Source of the DNA: Bog-756 sp963725275
GTDB taxonomy: Bacteria > Actinomycetota > Acidimicrobiia > Acidimicrobiales > RAAP-2
DNA length: 64,000 nt
Assembly: GCA_963725275.1 (NCBI GenBank)
Contig: CAVRXS010000003.1
Span: 372,001 to 436,000, forward strand
Direction of reading: 5' to 3'
Under the pieces are notes generated by a model. It ran no database searches. It saw nothing but the letters and a program-made list of their open reading frames with translations, and was not told where the DNA came from. The position numbers and the translations under genes are program-made. Positions 15,695-24,693 of this stretch are shown here, one piece after another (positions within the stretch are counted from its first letter, which is position 1; every line of letters begins with the position of its first letter).

Positions 15695-17413
15695 ATGTTC
15701 CTACGGTTTGGCGCAGTCTTATCGGTGTTCCGGGCTGCATTCGAAAACCCTGTACTGCGCAGAGTCGGTTTCGCCTACGCACTGTTCGGGACAGCTGAGT
15801 TCGGCATCTGGATAACACTGTTGGTCTTTGCCTACGGTCATGGTGGGCCGAGCGCGAGCATGCTGATGGTTCTGGTTCAGCTCATCCCGTGCATTGCCCT
15901 CGGCCCGTTCCTTGGCGCTCTCGCCGATCGCCGGCGTCCGAGCCGTGTGTTGTGCGTCGGCTACGGGCTGCAGGCGCTTTCGATGGGAGCCGTGGCCGTC
16001 GCCATCAGTCTCGGTGCGCCAGCGGTCGTGGTGTTTGTCTTAGCACCGCTTACGTCGCTGAGCTTCACGGTGACACGACCGCCACAAGCCGCGCTCCTGC
16101 CCACTATCGTTCGAACGCCCAACGAGCTGACCGCGGCCAACGTGATGACCGGCTGGACAGATGCAGCCGGGGCCCTGGTCGGCCCTGCAATGGTTGGCAT
16201 CCTCCTTGCGTGGCGAGGGCCAGGGCTGGCGGTAGCGGCAATGGCGGGCATGACGGTCATCTCTACGTTTCTGGTGGTGCGCGTGGTGGGACCCGCTGCT
16301 GCCATTTCGTCCGATGTCGTCCCAGACGGCGAGGAAAGCGGCGGCGAAAAGGACACTCGTACCGCAAATCTGATAGCACGGGTCGGGCGAGCCTTGGCCT
16401 CCATCAGAACGGGCGCAGGCTCAAACCTGCTGGTGACCGTGCGCAACCCGCAGATCAGGGTTCTCCTTGCGTTGCACACTTTCTATTTCGTGCTCATCGG
16501 TGCCCTCGACCTGCTCTGCGTCATCCTTGCCGTGGACTATCTGCACATGGGGCCGGGCGGCCCGGGATACCTGAACGCCGCACTCGGCGGAGGAGCGCTA
16601 CTCGCCGGGTTCGTCACTGCCTTCCTCGTCGGTCGCCGCCATCTGGCGAGAACGCTCACCGTCACCCTCTCGATTGCCGTATTGGCACTCGCGTTGATCG
16701 GTGCGATCCCCAGGGTGGCACCCGCCATCCTTCTGATCGGCACCGTAGGTCTGGCGGGTGCTGTCTTCGACGTCACCGGTCGGACTCTCCTGCAACGGTC
16801 GGCTCCCTCCGACGCGATAGCTGGGACGTTCTCGATCCTGGAAGCCCTCATGGACTCCGGCCTCGCACTGGGTGCCGTCCTGGTCCGTGTCGCGATCGCA
16901 ATCGGTGGCCTGAAGGCAGCACTTTTCGCCCCGGCCGTCGTCGCCCTCTTGCTCATCGCGTGGCTGTGGCGCCGGATCCTGAAGATCGACTCTTCTGCGA
17001 CAGTGCCGCAGGTCGAGATCCAACTGTTGCGCCGAATGTCCATCTTTGCCGCTCTTCCAGCCCCTTCGCTTGAGGGCATAGCACGGGACCTGGAGCCGCT
17101 CACGGTGTCGCAAGGAACCGTCGTGATCAAAGAGGGCGAACGCGGCCACTCTTACTACACCGTTGCTGAAGGCGAGCTCGCGATTTCGCGCGATGGCCAG
17201 CTCCTACAAATGGTGTCGCGAGGTGACGGGTTCGGTGAGATAGCCCTGATCCGTGACGTTCCTCGACAGGCAACGGTGACCGCAGCGACTGACGCCTCGC
17301 TCTACACGCTCGATGGGGAGCTGTTCGTTCAGGCGGTTACCGGCCATGCGACCTCGAAATCGGCAGTGGGGAGGATCATTACTAGGCATCTGGGAGAGAA
17401 CGATGCGGAATAA
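15695..17413 (+). CDS. MFS transporter fused to a cyclic-nucleotide-binding domain
   Basis: The 572-residue protein has an MFS body with about twelve hydrophobic segments over residues 10-425, including the loop motif GALADRRRPSR. A C-terminal cNMP-binding domain follows at about 445-560. It opens LLRRMSIFAALP, has the beta-roll GTVVIKEGERGHSYYTVAEGEL, and a phosphate-binding cassette GDGFGEIALIRDVPRQATVTA with the Glu and Arg that grip cyclic nucleotide. A transporter gated by cAMP or cGMP is the simple reading. The next gene, convergent, is a class III nucleotide cyclase. The cargo is unknown. Confidence 0.88.
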   Translation: MFLRFGAVLSVFRAAFENPVLRRVGFAYALFGTAEFGIWITLLVFAYGHGGPSASMLMVLVQLIPCIALGPFLGALADRRRPSRVLCVGYGLQALSMGAVAVAISLGAPAVVVFVLAPLTSLSFTVTRPPQAALLPTIVRTPNELTAANVMTGWTDAAGALVGPAMVGILLAWRGPGLAVAAMAGMTVISTFLVVRVVGPAAAISSDVVPDGEESGGEKDTRTANLIARVGRALASIRTGAGSNLLVTVRNPQIRVLLALHTFYFVLIGALDLLCVILAVDYLHMGPGGPGYLNAALGGGALLAGFVTAFLVGRRHLARTLTVTLSIAVLALALIGAIPRVAPAILLIGTVGLAGAVFDVTGRTLLQRSAPSDAIAGTFSILEALMDSGLALGAVLVRVAIAIGGLKAALFAPAVVALLLIAWLWRRILKIDSSATVPQVEIQLLRRMSIFAALPAPSLEGIARDLEPLTVSQGTVVIKEGERGHSYYTVAEGELAISRDGQLLQMVSRGDGFGEIALIRDVPRQATVTAATDASLYTLDGELFVQAVTGHATSKSAVGRIITRHLGENDAE

Positions 17414-17452
17414 TTGGATTGCGGTCACGTCAGCTAGCGGATATGCCGGGCT

Positions 17453-17468
17453 GCACCCGTACGGGTGC
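17453..17468. other. 16-base perfect palindrome between convergent genes
   Basis: GCACCCGTACGGGTGC lies 40 bases past the MFS fusion stop. It may be a loop-poor bidirectional terminator or a protein site. It has no T-run. Confidence 0.4.
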
Positions 17469-17606
17469 CCGCAAACAGCGGTGGCTATTGCGAGCGTGCA
17501 ACGGACTCGTGCCTCATCCACTCCGCTCGACTCGACCGGCCGTCGGCTGGGACCATCGAGTGCTCGGTCAATGGCGCACCATTCGATGATCGGATCAAGG
17601 CGGACG

Positions 17607-19952
17607 TTAAGACAGTTTCGACAACTCGGCGTTCGCCAGACGCTCTACCGTGGCGTAGCCGCGGGCGGCGGCGCTCTCCCGTGCCTGCTCAACGAGCTGC
17701 CGGGCTCGGTCGGAGTCACCCGGCCCGCTGCGCGTACGGAGCATCCGACCCCACAGCAGGTTGGTATACGCCTCCGCGAACTTCATCCCGCCACGGGTGT
17801 TGAGGTCGGCTGCCTGCTCGAAGTAGGACTCGGCCTCTACGAAGCGGTCGACCACGGCGGCGAGCCCGCCGAGGAACGTCGCAACCGGTGGCTGGGGGAG
17901 GAGGCCGTTGTGCGGCACCTGGTCCCTGAAGGGAACAAGCCGTTTGATCAACGGTTCGCAATAGGCACGGAGCTGCAGCTCGATCACGACCCTCGCATAG
18001 TTCGCCATCCCGTCGAACCACGCGTTGTCGTCAGGCAAGCAGAACGAATCTGCCGCAGCTTCGTCCACCATCTTCCGGGCCGTCTCCTCGTTGCCCCCAT
18101 CGAGGTGTGCCGCTGCCAGAGCAGCCCTGTAGACGGGCATCGATGGATTCTGCTCAGCAATATCGGCAAGGAGCGACACCAGCTCCGCCATCCGGCCCTG
18201 CTCGTCTCGAGTCTTCGAGAGCTGAGTGCCGTAGAAGGTAAAGGCGTCGGGCTGTCCGCCTGCCGTGCCCACCTCGAGGGCCGCGGCGGCGAGCTGCTCG
18301 GCCTCTTCGGTATCGCCGTCCAGCAAGGCGAACGAGGCGGCGCTGAAGCTGTCTACCCACCGGAACAAAGGCTGTCCGAGCATCTCCGCCATCGCGCGCA
18401 TAATCGCCAGACGCTTTCTAGCAAGCTCGAAGTGGCCGGCGCGCACGGCTAGCGCGGAGCCGATGTTGGTGGCAGAGAGCAGAGCCACGGGGTCGTCGAG
18501 GTCGCTGGCCGCGGCCAATACCTCCGCGTGGTCTGCCAACTCTGTGGCGAGTGTCGAAGGGGCGTTAAGGGCACTGCCGCACCTGCTCACAACATCGTTG
18601 AAGGTGGCCCTATCCCCCAGGCGACGGGCGACGGCTTTGGCCTCGTCGGCCAGGGCGAGGCGACGTTCGAGTGGGCTGTGGTAGATGATCTCGCTGCACA
18701 ACGTGGCGAGCAGACGCGCCCGCTCAGGGCTGTCGGCATCGGGAAGGGCGTCGAGCGCCGCTTCGATCACGTCGGCCTTCTCGGCGTCGAACTGCCCCAA
18801 CGCGCTGAACCAACCTCGGTTGTTGGCCAGTGCCGCCACCACCAGGCGGTCGGCGTCACCGAGCTCCTGCGCCCCGCGAGCCGCTTCCAGCAGGCTCTCG
18901 CGGAACGAGGCGATGCCGGCCTGGCGCTGGGCTGTGCCGAGGCCGATCAATAGGTCGATGCGGGTCCGTGGGTCGACACTTGCAGTGAGGGCGGCGAGAT
19001 CGAGCGCCTGAGAGAAATAACGGACCGCATCGTCGGGCGCGAGCGCATCGAGGGCGGCGTCGCCCGCCCGCTTGGCATACGAAATGGCCTTATCCGAGTC
19101 GGTGGGCCTTGTGGCAAGGAGGAAGTGCCTGGCCAGTTCCCCGACAACGTCCTCGCTGTGCTCACCGCAGAGGCGCTCGATGGCCTCGCCAACGGCCTTG
19201 TGCAATCGGGTGCGCCTCGTCCCGCCGAGATCCTCGTAGAGGGTGTGCTGGACCAGTGCGTGGGAGAAGGTGTAGCGCCCGGGTGAGCCGGATAGTTCGT
19301 GCACGACAGCAGCACGCTGGGCCTCTTCGAGCAGGTCGATGAGCTCGTCCTCGTCGACCTTGGTCGTCTCTGCCAAGAGATCGAGCTCGAAGTCGCGTCC
19401 GATCACCGCTGCCGTGGACAAGACCTTGGTCGCACCTTCCCCGAGGCGTGAGACACGGGTGCCGATCACCGTCCGCACGCTGTGGGGAAGGGAGAGCGGT
19501 CCCTCGGTGTCTTTGGCCGTCCAGCGCCCGGTGCTGGCGTCCTGGAAGATCTCACCTGACTCCGACAGGTTTCGCAAGATCTCGGCCACGAAGAAGGGGT
19601 TGCCGTCGGTCTCCCGGTAGAGCTGATGGGCCAGTCCCACCCCGACATCGTCGAGCTCGTGCCCGGCTGCCGACTCCATGATGGCGATCACCGCGGTGTC
19701 CTCTAGGCCTTTCAGGTCGATGGTCGAGACCCCGGTCGGCTCCCGGTGCAGCGCGGCCAGGGCTTCGGTCAAGGGGTGGGCGGCAGAGAGCTCCCCGTCG
19801 CGATAGGTGCCGAGGATCAACAGAGGTGTGGCCGAGGTGTTGGCGACGACGTGGCGGAGCAGATGCAGGCTCGGCTTGTCGGCCCAGTGCAGGTCGTCGA
19901 GCAAGAGGACGACCGGCCCCTTCCGGCTCGCCTCCTCCAGCAATCCCACCAC
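17607..19952 (-). pseudogene. Cyclase-AAA-TPR regulator, C-terminal part after an in-frame stop
   Basis: This 781-codon frame is the same frame as the cyclase part upstream, separated only by a TAA at 19959-19961. It begins with the rest of the AAA domain, with Walker B VVLLLDDLHWADKPSLHLLRHV. It then has a helical domain (AAVIGRDFELDLLAE, YTFSHALVQHTLYEDL) and a long TPR-like helical array to residue 781. In intact relatives this is one polypeptide: cyclase, ATPase, TPR sensor. Alone it lacks Walker A and could not bind ATP. Either readthrough joins it to the N-part, or the gene is dead, or the stop is a sequence error. Confidence 0.8.
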
Positions 19953-19958
19953 GGCGGC

Positions 19959-20927
19959 TTAGAGGAGGTAACGCTCGGTGTCTGGATCAGTGGTCTGGGG
20001 CGGCGGCAACTCGCGCAGACGCTGACCGAGGGCCGGCACCATGCGGGCCAACTCCCCGCCGTGTCTCACCACATGGGTCCGGAGCAGCTCTTCGTCGGCG
20101 TGAGCCACCAAGTGCGAGAGGGCCTCTTGGAACGGACGATACGGTGCCCCGACCTCCTCGTCGCAGCGACCGAGGAGCACCGTCGTGCCCCCGCCGTGGG
20201 CGTGTCGGGCGAGCTCGGACGCCAAGGTGGTCTTTCCCTGGCCCGGTTCCCCGGCCAAGAGGATCAGCTCCCGTCCCTCGCCGCTGGCGACACGCTTGGC
20301 GGCGGTGTCCAGGAGGGCGAACTCGGTCTCGCGACCGATGACCCCGACGGCGGGAGGATGGGTCAGCCGGGTGGGGAGCGGCACCGTTCCGGATCCAGGT
20401 GCGCCGGCTTCGGGCGGCTCCCAGGAGACCTGGAGTGTTTCGATGGGTTCGGGCAGGCCCTTCAGCTCCAGTGCTCCGAGCGAGGTGAAGGTGTGTGCGC
20501 TTCGTCGACCGGCATTGGCCCGCACCAGGTCGGAGGCGAGGATCTGGCCACCCTCGGCTCGCGCGCAGAGCCGGGCCGCCTCGATGACCGGGTCGCCGAA
20601 GTAGTCGTCGGCCTCCCTGGTCGCCTCGCCCGAGCTCAACCCCACCCGAATGCCCAGTGGCCTGTCCGCACCGGTGTTGTCCCGGTGGACGACCTGCTGC
20701 ATGGCCACCGCGCAACTCAGAGCCGCCGATGCGGCTGGGAAGACCACCATGAGGCCGTCGCCCAGGTTCTTCACCTCGGTGCCCCCCGAGGTGGCGATGG
20801 CCTGCCGGAGAGCCGAGAAGTGCTTGTGGCGCACCTCGTCGCCTGCCTCAGGGGTCAGCGAAGAGGCGAGCTCAGTCGAACCCACCAGATCGGTGAAGAG
20901 AACCGTGATGTTCTCGGTGGTGGCCAC
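19959..20927 (-). CDS. Class III adenylate/guanylate cyclase with AAA Walker A, truncated by TAA
   Basis: The 322-residue N-part begins at the GTG at 20927, preceded by AAAGGGG. Residues 5-165 are a class III cyclase domain: ITVLFTDLVGST with metal Asp, VKNLGDGLMVVF with the second metal Asp, and GIRVGLSSGEA. Then comes RETEFALLD and a Walker A loop LAGEPGQGKTTL near 245-257. The protein ends TERYLL at a TAA, exactly where relatives run on into the second half of the ATPase. The cyclase domain could still fold and act alone. The convergent MFS gene carries a matching cyclic-nucleotide sensor. Confidence 0.82.
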   Translation of the reverse strand: MATTENITVLFTDLVGSTELASSLTPEAGDEVRHKHFSALRQAIATSGGTEVKNLGDGLMVVFPAASAALSCAVAMQQVVHRDNTGADRPLGIRVGLSSGEATREADDYFGDPVIEAARLCARAEGGQILASDLVRANAGRRSAHTFTSLGALELKGLPEPIETLQVSWEPPEAGAPGSGTVPLPTRLTHPPAVGVIGRETEFALLDTAAKRVASGEGRELILLAGEPGQGKTTLASELARHAHGGGTTVLLGRCDEEVGAPYRPFQEALSHLVAHADEELLRTHVVRHGGELARMVPALGQRLRELPPPQTTDPDTERYLL

Positions 20928-20984
20928 CGAACCCCTTTCGCCGCAAGTAGACGAAAGAGTAGGCGAGATCAGGGGTTTCTTCAC

Positions 20985-21226
20985 GGTGTGGCGATCGACA
21001 GCCCAGACGAGGGGGCCTGGTTGCCCTGCTCGTCATCGGGGCGATACCGGCATGTTCATTTATCGAAGCGACCCGGGCGATGCGAGCCGATACCGAGAGG
21101 ACCCATGTCCCTGATCGGCACGTCAGCAGCGCTCATCGCCTGCCGCCGACCCGCACTCCCGGGCGTGTGGAACACGGCTCCCCTCGGCGCCTGCCGGTCG
21201 CGCCGGCGCCGAGGGGCCTCGGTCTT
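20985..21226. other. Intergenic region, no gene seen
   Basis: About 240 bases between the cyclase start region and the stop of the secreted repeat protein. No reading frame with coding character, RNA or clear hairpin was found. Confidence 0.4.
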
Positions 21227-22972
21227 CTACGTGGCGGTCGGCACCGCTCCCACGATGTTGTTAACTCGGACCCCGATACCGGGCAGCGAGTTCTCGAAGG
21301 GGGCATTGGGGAAGGCGAACAGCCCACCGTCCGAGCCGATCAGCCAATAGCCTCCGCCTCCCGGGACGGGGACCAACGACACGATGTCGTCGACCGTGAC
21401 ACCGAGCTTGGGCAGGTCACCGAAGTTCCGGGCATCGCCGAAGGGGTAGACGGTACCGTTCCTTGCCACCAGCCAGTAGCCCCCACCGGTGGGGGTTCCC
21501 GCGATAGCCACGATCGGCGAGGCCGACGAGCCGTTCACTCCGCCGTGGTAAACGGCGTCGCCGAGGCTGTAGACCGCGCCGGTCGCCGACACCAACCAGT
21601 AGCCGGCGTTGTCCACGGTGGGCACGATGCCCACGATGTTGCTCACGTGGATGCCGAGGCCGGGCAGCGAGTTCTCGAAGGGGGCGTTCCCGAAGCTGAA
21701 GACCCCGCCATCGGAGCCCACCAGGAAGTAGCCCTTGTCGGTGCTGGTGGGGACGATGCCCACGATGTTGTTCACGCGGACCCCGATCCCAGGAAGCGAG
21801 TTCTCGAAGGGGGCGTTCCCGAAGCTGAAGACCCCGCCATCGGAGCCCACCAGGAAGTAACCCTTGTCGGTGCTGGTGGGGACGATGCCCACGATGTTGT
21901 TCACGCGGACCCCGATCCCAGGAAGCGAGCCGAAGAAGCCCTGGGGCTGGCTCTGGGGAAAAACGAAGACCCCGCCGTCGGTGCCGACCAGGTCGTAGCC
22001 GGGCACGACCGGGGTGATGGCCACCTCGGCGGGCATGCCCCCGGTGTTCGCCGTGATCCTGACCGCGCTGGCACTGGCCTCGGTGAAGCTCGAGCCACCA
22101 CCCCCACCGGCGCCGGACGCCCCCACACCGTTGTTGTTGCAATTGCTGGCGCCACCACCCCCGCCACCGTTCCAGCCGCCGCCGCCGCCCCCGCCGTTGT
22201 TGGAGTTGTTGCCGTCAGAATTGGCTCCCGTCCCTCCCTGACCAGGGGATCCCGAGGTGCTCGCACCCCCGTCGCCGGCGCAGTCCAGCGCGTTGGCACC
22301 GCCGGTACCCGGTCCACCGCCGAGGCCGCCGTTCGACCCGGCGGGTCCGGCGCCCGCATTCACGCCGCTGCCGCCGGCTCCGGCGCCGCTGCCCGTTGCA
22401 CCGGAATTGCCGCCGATGCCGCCGGTATAGGTCGGGCCGTTCTCGTTCTCTCCGCCCCCACCCCCTCCACCGGCGACGACGAGCCGCGGGTCACTGGCTG
22501 CGTCGGCGGTGAGCGTGCACCCTGCGGCGGTCGCCGAACACGTCCGCAGGTCCGAGGAACCGCCGCCGGCACCTGCGAACGCCGACGTCCCGCCGCCACC
22601 GGTCCCGGTGGCGTTCCCGACCTCGGCGTAGAGGGTCTTGGTGCCCGTAGGCACCGGGATCAGGGCGGTGACTACCGCGCCCGTCCCCGGGGGACCGATG
22701 AACGCCCCGGGGTTCGCCGGCGCGCCGCTGGCGCCGACCACGCTGACCGTAACCGCAGTCGTCCCGGCGGGGATCGCGTAGGCGTGCTCTCCGGCAGTCG
22801 AGTACGTCGTGGTCGTCTGCGCCGCCACGGCGGGCAGGGGTGACGCCACCACGATACCGGCCGCGGAAACGATGATGGCTGCACCGGCGACCAGCTTTCG
22901 GATCCGCTGGGGGTTGGGTCGACCGTCCATTCCGGTCCGAATCGTACGGTGCAGCGGGCTTCCTGGACGCAT
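21227..22972 (-). CDS. Secreted Gly-rich protein with 43-residue propeller-like repeats
   Basis: The product has up to 581 residues. A signal peptide ends in VASPLPAVAA. A beta domain (EHAYAIPAGTTAVTVSVVG) leads into a Gly-rich stretch at about 150-320. Six repeats of about 43 residues follow, each of the type GYFLVGSDGGVFSFGNAP...LPGIGVRVNNIVGIVPT. Such repeats are common in Acidimicrobiia-like secreted proteins and probably form a beta-propeller. The ATG at 22930 (14 codons in) gives a better signal peptide start and is a fair alternative. Two central repeats are almost identical in DNA. The role is probably cell-surface or matrix. Confidence 0.82.
   Translation of the reverse strand: MRPGSPLHRTIRTGMDGRPNPQRIRKLVAGAAIIVSAAGIVVASPLPAVAAQTTTTYSTAGEHAYAIPAGTTAVTVSVVGASGAPANPGAFIGPPGTGAVVTALIPVPTGTKTLYAEVGNATGTGGGGTSAFAGAGGGSSDLRTCSATAAGCTLTADAASDPRLVVAGGGGGGGENENGPTYTGGIGGNSGATGSGAGAGGSGVNAGAGPAGSNGGLGGGPGTGGANALDCAGDGGASTSGSPGQGGTGANSDGNNSNNGGGGGGGWNGGGGGGASNCNNNGVGASGAGGGGGSSFTEASASAVRITANTGGMPAEVAITPVVPGYDLVGTDGGVFVFPQSQPQGFFGSLPGIGVRVNNIVGIVPTSTDKGYFLVGSDGGVFSFGNAPFENSLPGIGVRVNNIVGIVPTSTDKGYFLVGSDGGVFSFGNAPFENSLPGLGIHVSNIVGIVPTVDNAGYWLVSATGAVYSLGDAVYHGGVNGSSASPIVAIAGTPTGGGYWLVARNGTVYPFGDARNFGDLPKLGVTVDDIVSLVPVPGGGGYWLIGSDGGLFAFPNAPFENSLPGIGVRVNNIVGAVPTAT
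21667..21924 (-). repeat. Two 129-bp tandem repeat units within the propeller gene
   Basis: Units 21667-21795 and 21796-21924 differ at a single base (GTAGCCC against GTAACCC on the plus strand). Each encodes one 43-residue repeat. The identity implies a recent duplication or gene conversion and a site prone to copy-number change. Confidence 0.92.
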
Positions 22973-23232
22973 GGGCGCAACCCCCGGAGATCACGGACCA
23001 CCGGATGGGTCCACGCCGGAGTAACATTAGCGACCGGGCAGTTTGGAGTCAACGAAATGCGTTCCTCGACGAGCACCCTGTGTCGCGGCGGTCTGGAGTT
23101 TGCGGGCCACGGTTGATAGCCGCCACTCTGCCGGTGTTCGGTGGCACCCATCACCGCTTCGATTGGTCGCAAGCTCTGGGCGTGAATGGGTGCTCGGGCT
23201 CCCTCAGCCAGGGGCGTGGTAGAACGCTGCCG

Positions 23233-23652
23233 ATGACTGACGAGAGGCTGATGACGCCGTTCGGGTTCGCGTCGACTGCTGACGAGGTGCTGGCCGACGT
23301 CGACCTGTCCGGCAAACGGGCGGTTGTCACTGGCGCGGCTTCGGGTATCGGGGTCGAGACTACAAGGGCGCTGGCTTCCGTTGGGGCCGCGGTGGTGCTG
23401 GCGGTGCGCCGAACCGAGGCGGCCGAACGGGTGGCCGCAGGGATCACCGAGTCGACGAGAAACAAGGCTGTCACTGTGCGGCGGCTCGACCTGGCTGACC
23501 AGACATCGGTAACAGACTTCGTTGAGGGATGGGAAGGGCCGTTGCACATCCTGGTGAACAACGCCGGGGGTCATGGCCTTGCCGGAGTTGACCCGCACGC
23601 GCCAGGGATGGGAGATGCAGTTCGCCACGAACTTCGTCGGCCACTGTACTAG
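23233..23652 (+). pseudogene. SDR oxidoreductase remnant with frameshift and truncation
   Basis: From the ATG at 23233 the protein reads as an SDR (LSGKRAVVTGAASGIGVETTRALASVGA, then LHILVNNAG). At the G-run 23566-23570 the frame slips. Removing one G gives the expected VMALPELTRTRQGWEMQFATN continuation. Even corrected, the family sequence stops after FVGHC at about 23645, so roughly 170 C-terminal residues, including the Tyr-Lys active site, are missing. It is therefore a true remnant, with the frameshift an extra defect. It is related to the retinol-dehydrogenase-like SDR group. Confidence 0.8.
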
Positions 23653-24007
23653 GAGATGCACGTGGACGGACTGACGCCGCAGATCGCGAATTCGACCGGC
23701 TGATCACGACGACCCAGATCTGACGATCACTTGGATCGCCGGCCGGGGGACCTTTTCCGAGACGGGCACCCGGTCGGCGATCTCCGCCCAGAATGATGTC
23801 TCGTGGTGGCCCGCTCCACTGAGACCGAAGGCTGACTCCAGGAGGTGGGGGTGGAGCAGCCGACTCCGGCTATCACCTACAGGTCAGAGCTCACGTTTTG
23901 CAAGAACTCACACGTTGTGGTGTCGCCAGACATCGTGGTAACCCGCCTGCCTGTAGTGGTGAGCACCCTGTGACTGTGCCTACCGACGGCATTCCGGGGG
24001 AATCGAA
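23653..24007. other. Intergenic region, no gene seen
   Basis: About 355 bases follow the SDR remnant. No frame shows the missing SDR C-terminus or other coding character. No RNA gene or strong hairpin was found. Confidence 0.45.
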
Positions 24008-24577
24008 TTAGGCCGCCGGAGCGGCTCCGTGAGCGATCCACAACTCGTTGGTTCGCCGTTGAACCTTCACAAGCCACACGAACCAGCCAGCGAACGGCAG
24101 CAAAACCCAAAAACCTGTAAGGCCTCTGATGGGCTCCTGTCGACCCTCACGTAGATACAGCTGTCCGACCTCCGAGGGCAGCAAGAAGGCGTTCACGATA
24201 CTCACGAAGATCGCAAAGATCAGACCGACGACTTCGCCGACGCCTTGACCTGAGTACTCTTTCATTTCTTTGAACATCACGTACTGCCAGTAGATGAAGT
24301 AGATCCCAAGCGTGACGAGTGACAGGAGAATCACAATTATCGGCTTTCGTACTGTGCCCACCGCTCCGGTCACCTGCTGATAGGGCTGCACCGCTTGAGG
24401 CTGTCCCAAAGGTGCTTGAAGATATGACTGCGCCGACGGAGCCGGCCCAGCGGCGTAAGGTGCTTGCCCGGTGGATGGCGGTGGGGGCGGCGGCTTGTAG
24501 TCAGGGTGCTGCTCCGGTGCGTACCACTTGCCGTCGGAAGCCTGCCACCAGCCCGGTCCTTGTGATGCGTCGCTCAT
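24008..24577 (-). CDS. DUF2510-DUF4234 membrane protein
   Basis: The 189-residue protein starts with a DUF2510 motif (GPGWWQASDGKWYAPEQHP), a short Trp-rich module common in actinobacterial membrane proteins. A Pro/Gln/Ala-rich linker runs to about residue 75. A DUF4234-like membrane domain follows: a first TM near 82-100 with LVTLGIYFIYW, a second near 113-133, a third near 155-172, and a KVQRRTNELW tail. The ATG at 24577 follows a GAGGCGGGGA ribosome site. It sits 117 bases downstream of the helical-repeat gene, so it may be a loose end of that operon. Function is unknown. Confidence 0.8.
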   Translation of the reverse strand: MSDASQGPGWWQASDGKWYAPEQHPDYKPPPPPPSTGQAPYAAGPAPSAQSYLQAPLGQPQAVQPYQQVTGAVGTVRKPIIVILLSLVTLGIYFIYWQYVMFKEMKEYSGQGVGEVVGLIFAIFVSIVNAFLLPSEVGQLYLREGRQEPIRGLTGFWVLLPFAGWFVWLVKVQRRTNELWIAHGAAPAA

Positions 24578-24693
24578 TCCCCGCCTCTGTTGCTCTCAGC
24601 AGGGCCTACCCGCCGACCGCGGGAAGTGTTTCACACATCGCTTGAATCTGCCCAGGATCTGTATGGACGTCATCAGCGCCTGAGGAAGCGAGT

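Noticed and set aside
21640..21930. CRISPR-like array
   Set aside because: The repeats are 129 bp, adjacent without spacers, and code for protein in frame.
22014..22241. Poly-proline small frame opposite the Gly-rich region
   Set aside because: It is the antisense of poly-glycine codons and has no ribosome site.
21080..22843. 587-codon plus-strand frame opposite the propeller gene
   Set aside because: Its repeats only mirror the real 43-residue repeats of the other strand.
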